From NCBI GenBank assembly GCA_022560025.1, contig JAFISE010000125.1:1-64000 (forward strand): a stretch of DNA of 64,000 nucleotides. Direction: 5' to 3'. Below the pieces are notes generated by a model, which was not told the DNA's origin, ran no database searches, and saw only the letters and a list, made by a program, of their open reading frames with translations. Numbering within the stretch: the first letter of the stretch is position 1; each line of letters opens with the position of its first letter. This document shows, in pieces, positions 46,180 through 56,927 of this stretch. This DNA is from Stagonosporopsis chrysanthemi. Taxonomy: Eukaryota > Ascomycota > Dothideomycetes > Pleosporales > Didymellaceae. A program made the translations under genes and the position numbers.

Positions 46180-48277
46180 ATGTCTGAGATGACTATCGTT
46201 GGAAGGACCGAGACTACGGTCGCCCCAGTATCACACGACTCTCAGTGCTCTATATGCTTGAATCTGCACAGGCCTGCCTGGAGCATCCACGACTTCACAG
46301 AAGACTTGACTTTTCGTGGGAACCGCCTACATCTAGTTCAAACTTTCTCCCCGAAAGAAGCTTTGCACTCAGCCAAACTTGGGTGTCAAGGCTGTCGACT
46401 GATAGCAAATTTCATTTTCATCCATGATGAGGTACCTTTCCCGGAAGAGGGTTGGTATGAGGTCAAAGGGCCACCCGCACAGCCTGGTGTTGCTCTCACC
46501 ATGATTTATGTCTTTGAACGAGACATCTACGACATCTACTACGATCCAAGCGCCCCGACTAATGCTCAGGAAGACGTCTTCGAGCTTCTGACGGTACCTG
46601 GCTACACTCCAAAAGTAAAGAGCATACCCATGACACGTAAGTCTTGCCATACCCGGTGTAGCTAAGAGACGCAAAACTAACAAGCCATCAGCACCTGTCG
46701 TCCCATCATCGTTGCATGATTACCTGAAAGATGCCACCGGGATTTCTGGCGATACAGGATCTGACGAGGCCGTTTCTCGGGCAAAGTTGTGGCTTGGCAA
46801 GTGCGTCAGCAGTCATGCCAAATGCCAAAGCGAATTGCAGACACCCCTTCCTACTCGAGTCATCCTAATCGAAGACTTGAGCCACGTCCGGCTTGTGAAT
46901 TCGCATGGTGAAATTGCGCCCTACGCCTGCCTGAGTTATCGCTGGGGTACACATTCCTTAATTCAAACCACACGCTCATCGCTTGATCGATTTAAACTAG
47001 GCATACCATGGGATGACCTTCCAGAGACCTTTCAAAATGCGATTTCTTTTGTTCACCGTCTAGGAATTCGATTTATTTGGATTGATAGCTTATGCATCGT
47101 GCAAGACTCGAGCGACGACTGGCATCGCGAAGGGAGCAAAATGGCACGCATCTACCAAGGAGCGTTCGTAACCGTCGCTGCAGTCCTAAATTCGAGTCCA
47201 GCCGATCCGCTTTTTCAATGCTCAAACTCTCGACATCTGACTCGAGATATGACGATCGCCGGTGACGATGGCGACGTAGTCAGCATACGCTATCGTGAGC
47301 CACTCTATCATGGTATGTATCCAAGCAAACGACCATTGGAAGACCGAGGATGGGCCTTCCAAGAGAGACTGCTCTCGCCTCGCGTCATCTTGTTTGAAAG
47401 AGAGGAAATCTGGTGGGAGTGTCATCAAGGCATTGCTTGCGAGTGCTCTGGAGTTGGCGAAGATGGACGCTTCGACGGCGGACGGCAGAGTCACGCATAC
47501 AATAGTCTGAGGACCTCTTCCAACATTCAAGAGTTGCAACGCTCGTGGGAGCAGCTTGTCCAGGAATACAAGCGATTATCTCTCACCAAGCCCAGCGACA
47601 TCTTCCCCGCTTTACAAGGGCTTGCCAAAATTATGCCGCCGATCATGGGATCCTACCTGGCAGGGCACTGGAGTGCCACCTTGATTCACAGTCTTACATG
47701 GATTAATAAATGGCAGGTCAAGGATACTACACTCCAGTATGAGTGGCGCGCCCCCACCTGGTCATGGGCCTCCTCACGCCATGAAACGATATGGAATCAC
47801 AACAGCCCTGAGCTTTGTCGCAGCTTCTGTACGTTGTTGAGCGCCGAGACGGTGCCAATAGGCGACGACGTTACGGGGCAATTGAGATCGGGGCGGCTTG
47901 TTATTAGAGGCAAGCTTCTGTCTGGAACAGCCCGCTCCTGTAGGAGCAGATGGAATGCGGTATCGTACAACGTCAGCTTTGAGACAGGTAACCAAGGGCC
48001 CTTCCGACTTACAGATAGTCGTTGGAAGATATCGTGGGATCGGAGCATGGTCTTTACCAAATACGAGGCCTCGGTGAGCATCGCCGTGAAAGCTTTGCAG
48101 CTTTGTGAAGATGGCGACGCCCGCTGTCAGTATTGGCTGGTTATGGCGGCACCTCTAGCCGAACCAGTTTATGAACGTCTTGGGTTGATGTGGATAGATG
48201 TCTCGGATTTGGAAGGGAAGGATGCCGCCAAGCTGTTTGCGAGCATGGCGGAGGAGTCAGACGTAACCATAATTTGA
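46180..48277 (+). CDS. HET-domain (heterokaryon incompatibility type) protein
   Basis: Two exons, 46180-46636 and 46692-48277, with a 55-bp intron (GTAAGT...CATCAG) giving 680 aa. The ATG at 46180 (MSEMTIVGR) is preferred to the in-frame 46063. The N-terminal about 150 residues have CSIC and GCQGCRL, common before HET domains. The HET domain follows at about 225-380: YACLSYRWG near 229, FIWIDSLCIVQDS near 279, a RIYQGAFVTVAA segment, and RGWAFQERLLSPRVILF. A long C-terminal extension of about 250 residues has no further recognised domain. The family triggers allorecognition or stress-linked cell death in filamentous ascomycetes, but most members are uncharacterised. No partner gene such as a NACHT/NLR or HeLo protein lies beside it. 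Confidence 0.92.
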
Positions 48278-48526
48278 TCGTTTGGATGATATTGTTTTCC
48301 TGTATGAAGCTTGTGCTGGTCAGGTTGCAAGCATGTCTTGCAGCCTGCAATATATACTCCCTCGCCCGGTACTCCTTTGCTAAAGAGGCCACCAGACAGT
48401 CAAATGTATCTGCAAACAGTCAGTCTTCAGTCGGAATACGACTTGCACACAAGCTCCAACAACAGTAGCAACGATCGAGGCGGCCATGCACTCTTGACAT
48501 GTTCTTCTTTCTTCCACCCCCTTTAA

Positions 48527-49399
48527 CTAACTCTTATCCTGCGCCGCATCCTCCTTAACAACCGCATCCTTCTTCTGCGGCCTCTCCCCAAAGATATCAC
48601 TCCCGACCCTCACCTCTCCACTACCCATCTTGATCGCCCCCTCAAAATCCGCACTCATCCCCATACTCAGCTCCAGCCGGTCCTCCTCCCATCCCAACTC
48701 CCTCGCGACTCCATCCCTCGTCTCCCTCAGGGCCACAAAATCCTCATTCTCATTCTCCGGCGTCGTCGCCCTGCTCCTCGCAATGGCGCCAATGGTCATC
48801 AGCCCGAAGAGCTCGAGGTGCGGACACACCTCTACGATATGTTTGCACAGCGCGGTCGCATCCGCAGGGTCAACGCCGGACTTTGCCTCCTCGCCGCTGG
48901 TGTTGACCTGCACCATGACGCGCAGCTTCTGCGCATCCGTGTCCTTGTCCAACAGCGCGCGCCGCCCCTTCTCCAGCTCGTTCGCCTTCTTCGCGCTGTC
49001 GACGCTGCTGACGCACCACAGGTTGGGGATCTGCTCGGCCAGCTGCCGGCACTTGTTCGATTGCAGGCCGCCGATCATGTGCCATCGGATGGAGCGTGGG
49101 AGCAGCTTAGATTTCTCGAGGAGTTCCTGGACATAGTTCTCGCCGAAGTGCGTTTGCACGGGGTTGGGCGACTGGTGGAGGGCGAGGATATCATTTGCGG
49201 GTTTCAGTTTGGAGACGGCGATGAGGCGGACCTGGGGGGTTTGTGTGAGTCTTTGAGTCTTGAAAGGCGGTGAGTATGGTTGTGGCTATTATACCTTCTG
49301 GCCGCTTTTGCTGGCGGCATTGATGCGCGATGTGATGCTTGCAATGTTCTCGGTGAGCTGCTTTGCGCGTTGGGCGTTGATGTGCATTTCTTCGGCCAT
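48527..49399 (-). CDS. Pyridoxal phosphate homeostasis protein (YggS/PLPBP family)
   Basis: Two exons, 49399-49295 and 49231-48527, with a 63-bp intron giving 269 aa. The first exon (MAEEMHINAQRAKQLTENI) precedes VRLIAVSKLKP, in which Lys43 is the PLP Schiff-base lysine. Then come FGENYVQEL, WHMIGGLQSNK and near the end SMGMSADFEGAIKMGS with VRVGSDIFG, all family signatures. It is a single-domain TIM barrel of the alanine racemase fold without racemase activity. Role: binding and delivery of PLP and control of vitamin B6 pools. The C terminus is extended by a short charged tail (KKDAVVKEDAAQDKS). Confidence 0.94.
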
Positions 49400-49733
49400 G
49401 GTGACGTTCGAGTCCAAGAAGTCGCGTGGGACGTGGGGAACTTTCCGTGCATGGCGACGTCAGTTTCTAGCCCTATGTGTGGGGCCGTCACGGACAGCCG
49501 TCTGACATGTGCAGGAACATGCCTTGGCCCGTTGACAGGTTATCTAGATGCACCAAGCATGGATCTCGTGCAGTCGAGCGGAAAGAATTCTGATGTACAT
49601 GTCCATTATCTGCCAGAACTAAATGCTTCATCAATCGCACGCTATGCCTCTATGCAAACGCTAAATATCTCACTTCAGAAAGGGTATCCGCATCGTCCGT
49701 TCAAACCAGTCTTGCCAATCTCATTTCCAAGCA
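49400..49733. other. Short intergenic region
   Basis: About 330 bp between the PLP-protein start and the DUF2235 gene stop, both on the minus strand. It must carry the promoter of the former and 3' UTR of the latter. No gene seen. Confidence 0.45.
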
Positions 49734-51777
49734 TCACCTTCTCCCAATCCCGTCAAACCATGCCTTATCCTTCTCGTTCCGATGCGGCATGGCTTCCCTG
49801 ATCTCTGTCTCGCCTCCATCATACACGCTCGTCCGGGGTCTACTCCTCGCGCGCCCATTCCGCTCCACCACGCTCGTTCTCCTCCTCGAACTTCTTGCGT
49901 CCGCCTTCTCATCCAGCGGAAACGTGCTGCGCGGCGTCATCGTGTCCCGCCTCGAACTCCTTACATCCACCTTTTCGTCCAGCGGGAACGTGCTGCGCGG
50001 CGTTATCGTATCCCTCCTCCTCCTGCTCGCCACACTCGCACCGCCAGGCGTCGTGGGCGCTCTGGAGCTCATGTCCGCGCTCATAGGTCTCTGGCTGCGG
50101 CGCTTGCTGTCGCGGGTCTTGGTCGGGGGAGGGCGCTTGAGGTAGTCGTACGTGTCTGGGTCTTTGCGGGCGAGCTCGCGCTCGAGACGCCAGAGGGGCG
50201 CTTCGGGCAGGATCTTGACCGCGTCTGTGTCGCGCCATTTGATGCGCCAGTAGATCTCCGGGTCCGAGGCGCGCTCCTTGTTTGGCCCGTAGTCGACGCT
50301 GAGCTTGTAGCTGTCTGTCAGAGCGCGCGCCTCGTAGTCGCTGCGGTCCATTTGCCCTGGGCCTTGGAGACGGTAGCGGGTACGGACCGAAGGGTGAATG
50401 TACTCGTTTGTTTGTCGAAGAGGACGGTCTGTTGCTCGACCCGTGTATGGGTCCACTGCGTGGTATTGGCCGGGAGTGCGAATCTGTAAGGCGTCAGTAC
50501 CTTTGTTCAGCTCCAATCGTGGTAGGGACTTAGCAACGCACTGTTCTCCCACCCGCAGCCATGACTCCCTTCAGCTCGTTGTAAATCTTGCCAAAGCTCC
50601 ACGGCCGTATCCCCTGCCCGACCTCCTTGTAGAAATCCTCGTTCAGCGCATCCTGCTCGAACAGGTATTCTTCCCGCATCTCCAAGAATGGCTCCAGCTG
50701 GCTCATCATCCACGCAAGCGTGATGTTCGCAAGCTGCATATCGTCATACCCACCACCGATATTTGCATGCACGCCTGGAAACCACACTTGACGCAACGTC
50801 GTCCTGTTACCCTCGGGCTTCTCCCACACGGCTGGCGAGAAGGACGATCGATTTTCGTCGAGGGCCAAGGCTTGGAACGCGTTCTCCACGCAGTTGCTTA
50901 GCTTTGTGTCGTAGAAAGCCGTGGCACGGGACTGTTTGCCTTGCAGGCCCGCTCGTTGAAGAAGGCCAATCCGCGGAATACCAAGGCTGCCCACTGTATC
51001 CCAGACAGCGATCGCTTTGATGGGGATATCGAGTCTTGTCAGTCCACGGCGTTCCAACTCCTCGGTGTACATGGGATCGTTAGCACTCGGCTTACGGGGG
51101 AAAGGTATATCGGGATGTTTGGGCACGTAGTTTGGATCTCTCCGGTGCTGGACATCTTCATACACCTCGGGAAGATCGTTGAGTCCCTTCTTCGTCAGCA
51201 AACCGATCTCACCTATCAGACCAGCTATGCTACGGGCGGTGAACGCGCCTCTTGAGAAGCCAATAAGGAAGATCTCGTCGCCAGGATGGTAGTTGTTAGC
51301 GAGGAAAGCGTACGCCTCTCGCACGTTTTCTGGAAGACCCTTCCCTGTGGTTCCCGAGATGAGTTTGTACAAAGGCCCTCCTTCGGTACCAACGCCCGAT
51401 GTGTAGTTGACGATCTGCGGTATGCCGTCCTGGCTGACTGACTTGATAGCTCTTGAGATCCGCGTGACGTTGCTTGGAATTGCAAGATCTCCGTTCTTTT
51501 CTCCGTCATCCGAGTTTAGCCATGTCCCGTCGCATGCAACAATCAACCTCTTGAACATGCCTCTCCCTCCGCTCAACCCTGGAGTGTCCATGAATGGCCC
51601 ATTTCGTCCAACGCTTCTTGCTCGGCTGACAGACCGGACTGGCATATCGACCACAATCGGCGTTCGTGGGCTCCTTGGAGGGGCATCTACAACAATTGGG
51701 CCAGGTGGTGGAGCCCGCACGCTTCTCATGCTAGGCGCCCGGCTGCGGCTCCTTGCGCGAGAATGTGCCATAGACAT
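49734..51777 (-). CDS. DUF2235 (Tle1-like) alpha/beta hydrolase-type protein
   Basis: Two exons, 51777-50542 and 50483-49734, with a 58-bp intron (GTGCGT...CTTACAG) giving 661 aa from the first in-frame ATG. The frame is open without an ATG for at least 41 codons further, to 51900, so the true start is uncertain. Core features: FKRLIVACDGTWLNS, then GFSRGAFTAR with the nucleophile Ser at about 172, AVWDTVGSLG with Asp near 258, and WFPGVHANIGGGY with His near 337. This is the Ser-Asp-His layout of the DUF2235/Tle1 phospholipase-like fold. The N terminus is Ser/Arg/Pro-rich. The C-terminal about 150 residues are basic and contain two tandem 22-residue repeats. Fungal members are uncharacterised; lipid hydrolysis is inferred from the fold. 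Confidence 0.87.
49885..50016 (-). repeat. Two tandem 66-bp units inside the DUF2235 gene
   Basis: Units 49885-49950 and 49951-50016 encode RRDTITPRSTFPLDEKVDVR-type and RRDTMTPRSTFPLDEKADAR-type segments of 22 residues. The length keeps frame, and the few differences suggest a fairly recent duplication. Each copy has a TPRS site preceded by Arg, a possible phosphorylation or docking motif. Confidence 0.8.
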
Positions 51778-53329
51778 CTCTAGACTCCTCCTGCGATTCC
51801 GCGTAGGCGTAAAATTAGATGAGGCGCTAGACGGAGACGAGGGCTCGTAGCCCGACTCCGACTCGCTGCTTGAGGATGCCACGGTAGGTGGTTGAGCCAC
51901 GTGCGGATGTGGCCGGTCTGTGGAGTTATGTAGATGAGGCTGGTGGCTGGCTTGCCGTCTGGTATGGCCTCCTATAGTGGTTGGTCTGTGTATGCAATAA
52001 TATTCAATCGCGAATAATCAATGCGTGGTCATTCCGGACGTGTTGTGCTGTTCCAATTCCCCTCAAGTTTCCCAAACCTTGCACTGGCTGTCGCGTCGTC
52101 AATGAGGTGGCCCTTCCAGCCGCCGTAAGCTCCAGATCTTCAAGTTCCGTTCAGCCTCGCCGGACCCTTGCTTGAGTTTCGTCTGTCAAAGTGCGCGGAT
52201 TCGCCAATCTCATGCAGTCACTATTGCATAACCGCAGAACGAAACAGAACCAAGAGGAGAGAGAAAGACGCGCACAGGCGCACTTGCATGCGTGGTTGGG
52301 CTTTCGAATCTGCTGGCTGGCGCCCGAGGATCATTGGACTCGCTTCTGATCTGAGCGCTCGGATTCCCAGCCTCCCTATGCGAACAAGAGTTCGCGACTG
52401 TGTAAACAACAGAGGAACAGATGTTCTGATCAGAGCGTCACGTCACGAAAACCATGGGGTCACAGACTTTTCTTGCGCAGCGTTGCGTTGGCTGCACCCC
52501 ACTATGCAGCCGCCGCGAAACAAGGTGAGGCTGCGCGGACAGCTGGCAGGAGCTCTCCATATGAGACTGACCGCCATCTCTCCACGGCTTCCGTGATTGC
52601 CAAGCGCACACGTTCCCGTATCCACCGAGGATCGCCGGTCATCAGGCATGATTCGCGGCTCGAGCTTGGGCGCCATCTCAAACGACATCCGGTGAGGCCC
52701 CCAGAGCCGCGTGCATGAGTGACTTTTAGAGGCATGCGGTAGAGCGTAAAGGGCGAGTAACTCATGTGGGGAAGCCCCATCTAACGTGCAGAAAAGTCCC
52801 GAGCGAGACGTGTTCCAGAACGTCAAGCGGACAGGGCGAAGCCAGGATGGTAAAGAGGCATCGTGAAAGTATCAACTGTTTTTCCAATTTGGAGACGACT
52901 TTTATCTAAATGTCCAGTCTTGAGCGGAAACCGCAACCTTTCGCTATATATCTTGCGACATGACTCCATGACTAACGTACATGCGCCGAGTAACAGCCAG
53001 TGTCCTAGAACAAACATGGCATCCAATTCCCATACACTTGAACACGACAACTATCGTACAGTTTCCTAAGGACTCCCACATGGCAGGTGGGGTGCCTCCA
53101 CTGAACTCCGTTGCTGTATGCCAACAGCAAAGTGTATGATGCAACGTAAACATTCGGTGTAGAAACCGATCTACTAAACCAAGGCGCCCCCGCGAGATAG
53201 AAATAGAGAATTTGAGAGTGACTAGATGTGAGGAAAGAAATAAAGATATAGCCCATAAGTGAGACATATGATGCGTAGGGAAATCGTCAAAATCGTGAGC
53301 AGAAAATAGATGAAGGTGCTGGAAACGGC
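51778..53329. other. Intergenic region upstream of DUF2235 and downstream of the GDS1-like gene
   Basis: About 1.55 kb. The first 123 bp continue the DUF2235 frame without an ATG. The remainder has only short overlapping frames. No RNA gene or repeat array seen. Confidence 0.5.
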
Positions 53330-54610
53330 CTAGTAACCGCCAAACATCTCCTCAAGCTCGTCGAGCTCAATGTTCTCCGGACTCCGCATGTCTGACCAGC
53401 TCCAGTCAATGTCGGCAATCTCGAGTTTTACCTCGTGCGACTTGAATGCTGGTGGTGGCATCTCGATGTGGAATGTCTGCGATTTCAGAGCGGGGCTATC
53501 GATCGAGAAATCGAAAGATGAGCTTGCCATGTGTCCGAAGAGAGCGGCGGCGGCTTCTGAGTTCTTGCGCGCAGCAAGCTCCTCTGTCTCTTCGATTGAT
53601 TGGGCAACGTCGTCCATGTGGACGTCAGAGATCTGGCTTGACTGAGCAGACGCGCTGGCAGAGCGCTCACGCTCAGCCTCTAGCCTTCTGCGCTCTTTTT
53701 GCAGGGAAGTTGCAGTCAGGGTAAACTCGCGTTCCTCCTTCTCTAGAGGAGGAGATTGGGCACGGCGGTTGTGCTCGATGTTTGCGTTGGTCGGGGGGTG
53801 GACTTGACTCGAGAAAGGGTCCACGCTGCTGCTCTCATCGTAGTCGGACAAGTCCAATTCTGGCGACGGAGACATGCGTGCTCTCGCACGCGCATCCATG
53901 TCCTCTTCCTCGGAGGCACCGGAGGACAACGAAGGTGTAACGATGCGCGGCATGATTGCGCCGTTGGAGGCATCGGCAGGAATCGGCTGGTGTGGTGTGG
54001 TGGTGAGGAAATAGTAGACGCGCTTGGGGTGGGTGCCAACGAGCTTCTTGTCGAGAGGACATCTTGACAGCGCTGTCCATGTGCGCTTCAGGTATGTAGC
54101 CAGTCGCGAGGAGATGATAGCGGCAGGATTCGCAGAGCTAAGAGAGGTCAGCACGAGGGGACTCGAAACTTGGCACAGGGAGGCGAATTTTGGAACGTAC
54201 CTCTCAACGATAGGAATAGTCGGCGACAGCACAAGCGCAAGCTCCTTGAGCAGATGGGGGCGATTCCCGGTCTTCTCAAGCTGCTGGATAACACCGATGA
54301 CGATCTCATCATCGATGCCTTGTGTGTCGACCTTGGCCTGCCCGGACTCGCAGCCTGGCGAGGGTGGCGGAGTGTCTGCCACTCGCCCTGCGCTCTTTGG
54401 CCGCTGCTCATCGAAGGCGCGTAGCGGGAGAGTATTTGAGGGTGAGGTGAGCGACGATGTGCTGGACCCGGAGTGCGAGCGCTTCTGCTTCTTTGCAGGC
54501 TGCTGCATGTCGACGGTCGAGGGCGGTGAGCGCGCAGATCGGGGCGCGCCGGGGATGGCTATGCCGAGCGAGGGCAGCGAGAGAGATTTCCGGCGAGTGT
54601 TGTAGCCCAT
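53330..54610 (-). CDS. GDS1-like winged-helix nuclear protein
   Basis: Two exons, 54610-54201 and 54137-53330, with a 63-bp intron (GTACGT...TCTTAG, GCTGACC branch site) giving 405 aa. The intron is a multiple of three with no stop, so it is easy to miss. Removing it joins LALVLSPTIPIVES to SANPAAIISSRLATYLKRTW, a smooth GDS1-type winged-helix domain (about residues 95-190) with THPKRVYYFLTT and PHQPIP. The ATG at 54610 (MGYNTRRKSLSLPSLGIAI) is chosen over in-frame 54706. The N terminus has a basic KKQKRSHSGSS stretch. The C-terminal half is acidic and disordered and ends ELDELEEMFGGY. Family role: poorly known, linked to nitrogen and respiratory growth phenotypes in yeast; a DNA-binding role is inferred from the fold. 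Confidence 0.82.
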   Translation of the reverse strand: MGYNTRRKSLSLPSLGIAIPGAPRSARSPPSTVDMQQPAKKQKRSHSGSSTSSLTSPSNTLPLRAFDEQRPKSAGRVADTPPPSPGCESGQAKVDTQGIDDEIVIGVIQQLEKTGNRPHLLKELALVLSPTIPIVERYVPKFASLCQVSSPLVLTSLSSANPAAIISSRLATYLKRTWTALSRCPLDKKLVGTHPKRVYYFLTTTPHQPIPADASNGAIMPRIVTPSLSSGASEEEDMDARARARMSPSPELDLSDYDESSSVDPFSSQVHPPTNANIEHNRRAQSPPLEKEEREFTLTATSLQKERRRLEAERERSASASAQSSQISDVHMDDVAQSIEETEELAARKNSEAAAALFGHMASSSFDFSIDSPALKSQTFHIEMPPPAFKSHEVKLEIADIDWSWSDMRSPENIELDELEEMFGGY

Positions 54611-55128
54611 GTTGTGAAGCGGCGATGCAGCGTCGCAGTGGTCGCGCGAGACGATGAAGCGGACGTCGCAAAGAATCAGGGAAATTATTGCGGCTGGGAA
54701 AGGCAATGCAACAAAAGGTGCGGTTGCTGCGCAGATGCCAGGGGTGACGATTGGCTCGCGGAATGCACAAGCAAGCTGCAGCCTATGCGTGACTGGCTGG
54801 ACAGCGACTATGCAAGGTCGCGCGGCGTTTCTGCCTGCACTGCAGCTGCGGTGGTGTGTTGGTGAAGGGAGGTTGAATTATATCTGACAAGGTGATGGAC
54901 AAGAAGCTGACGTCCGGCGGCACTCTTCTGACGACACACGCCTCCTGACGGTGGTTGCGTAACGGGGCGACGGCCACTGGTTGCCCTGAGCACAAGCCAG
55001 CAACAGAGGTCCAACGAGGCAACGATATGGGAACGAGACAGCTAAGTTCGCACCGACACCACGATTGTCACGACTCTGATGGAATGCAAATGTGTTGAAC
55101 AGACGGAACAGTCCCTGAGAGAGTTCGA

Positions 55129-55149
55129 GGGGAGATGGGAGGGGAGGGG
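55129..55149 (+). other. G-quadruplex-type motif
   Basis: Four G-runs (55129-55132, 55137-55139, 55141-55144, 55146-55149) with loops of 4, 1 and 1 bases. It sits about 520 bp upstream of the GDS1-like start codon, in a purine-rich patch. Structure formation is inferred from sequence only. Confidence 0.55.
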
Positions 55150-55997
55150 ATGAAGGAACGGAGGGTAGTGGAGCACTTGTGAAGAAAGTCCACTAGGGCT
55201 GCCTAGTGAAGCCGTGCGTACGGGCGAAGCCAGGGATGTTGCTTTCGGTCCGCCAGGCTATGACATATGGCTAACGTTAAAGGCCTTTTGTGGTCGGTTT
55301 TTTTGCTTTGCTGGCGCCGCTGCTGCCAGGGGCTAGAGTGCGCGCTGTTGCTGTTCCACGCGGTGGCTTGCTGCCATCAGGCTGCATGCAGGCCGCTCCC
55401 TGGAGCAACATTGCCTCGCGGGTTGCCGCTTCCAACGTCTCGTGCGTGGTTCGATAGGCCGGCCATGCCGACCTGTGCGGCAGGCGACAGATACCTTTTG
55501 CTTTCTCTCCCCGTGCTCTTTGTTCATCGGCAGCAACACCGCGGAAGCTGGTGGAGCGCAATGGTACGTACTCAGATCTACGCCCATCCACAGTGCGAGA
55601 TGAGGCCCCTATCCCTGCAGTGGGGATGAAGGTCGTCCGAGGCGACGGTCACGGTCGCCCAGTGCAGCCAAACAACGAGTACCGCGAGCGCTCCCTCACC
55701 TCTACTGTATCTGTGACCTCACTCCTGCACATCAACGGCAATCCTCATCCAACTTGCGACCATCCTTGCCGTCTGCAACAGGGCGGGCCGTCGCTTGCTG
55801 TCCGCGAGCTGACCGCCTCACCTCTCTTTGCTCTGCACCAGAATGCGCAAACAGCCTGCACGCGACTGGTTGCACACCTCCCAGCATCTGATGCTTCGTG
55901 CATATCAACCGACCCAGCATGGCAGGTACCTCTAGCCTGAAACGACTGCTGCATACCGCAGTTGCAGGGGATCCATGTGGAGCTAAGAAAAGTTTCT

Positions 55998-56036
55998 GGC
56001 GCTGAATTTTGGCTTCGCCGGCCAAAATTCAGCGCC
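55998..56036. repeat. Perfect 16-bp inverted repeat with 7-bp loop
   Basis: GGCGCTGAATTTTGGC (55998-56013) is followed by a 7-base loop (56014-56020) and its exact reverse complement (56021-56036). The tract is AT-rich inside GC-rich ends and lies in non-coding DNA, about 900 bp beyond the stop of the minus-strand OMS1-like gene. It could form a strong RNA hairpin or DNA cruciform, or be a palindromic protein site. Confidence 0.85.
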
Positions 56037-56927
56037 GACCCAGAACTACACCTCGGTGATGTGCAGAGACTTCTGGCCAGTAGTGGCGGGGCGAATTCAC
56101 TCAATTGCGCGCGATGAGCACAGCTGCATTCTGCCAGTTCCTCCCGAAAGTCGTCTGGAAACTCATGTTTCACGCACTCTCCACTCCCATCGCTCCTGCT
56201 GCTCAGACGAGACGCGGCGCACGCGACAGGGGACCGTCTTCGATGCACCGCGCTTGAATGGGTCTAGATAACTCCGGCGGCGTCACTGATGCACTGATGT
56301 GGAGAGCTTATGGTGGGGAGATGCCTTAGCGCTTCCGGTTGACAGCAAGAATCAGGAAGTTGCGTGCTGCTGCTCACCGCGATCTTGTGTCGGTGTTTGC
56401 TGCATTTGCAGGCCCGCCGAGTCAGCAAGCGACCTGCTCGATGCAGCTCAGGAAATCTAAAGCACTCGGCATCGCGATGGCTACGAGCATGTGAGCTCAT
56501 CGTCGCCGGGCTTGCGTTATCAGCTTGCAGCGTGATGCGCAAGCGCGAACTGGATGTTGTTCAAAGTTTGGACCTCTCGCCTCCCGCTTTGGGGTAGAAT
56601 GATGTTTATTGTCCGTATTCGTCACCGGCCATCTCGCTTGACTTGCTGGTCGTAACCAAATGCCAGGGTTCATCTCAGATCAACCCCTCCCCCACTACCA
56701 GAGCACAGCTGGGCTTTACGTCGATAGTACGTCGACAGGATGTCGACCACCACACCCGCAGCGAGCAAGCGCTGCAACCGCAAACCCTATTCACGGAGCC
56801 GAGCCGTGAAGGATGGGAGCGGCTGAATGGGATTTATCGAAATGCGGTTGCTTACAGGCCTCCGCACGTCTCTAACGGCGCCGTTGCAGTTGAGGTGATA
56901 CAAATTGTACACAACAACGTCGACGTC

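Larger units (their letters stand above)
54611..56927. other. 2.3-kb intergenic region with a G-rich motif and a perfect hairpin
   Basis: Between the start of the GDS1-like gene and the stop of the OMS1-like gene, both on the minus strand. It contains a G-quadruplex-type motif (55129-55149) and a perfect 16-bp inverted repeat (55998-56036). Open frames of up to about 167 codons occur on both strands at 55267-56271 but match nothing and shadow each other. Confidence 0.5.

Noticed and set aside
49782..50489. 235-codon plus-strand frame opposite the DUF2235 gene
   Set aside because: It mirrors the basic, repeat-containing C-terminal exon of the minus-strand gene and has no motif of its own.
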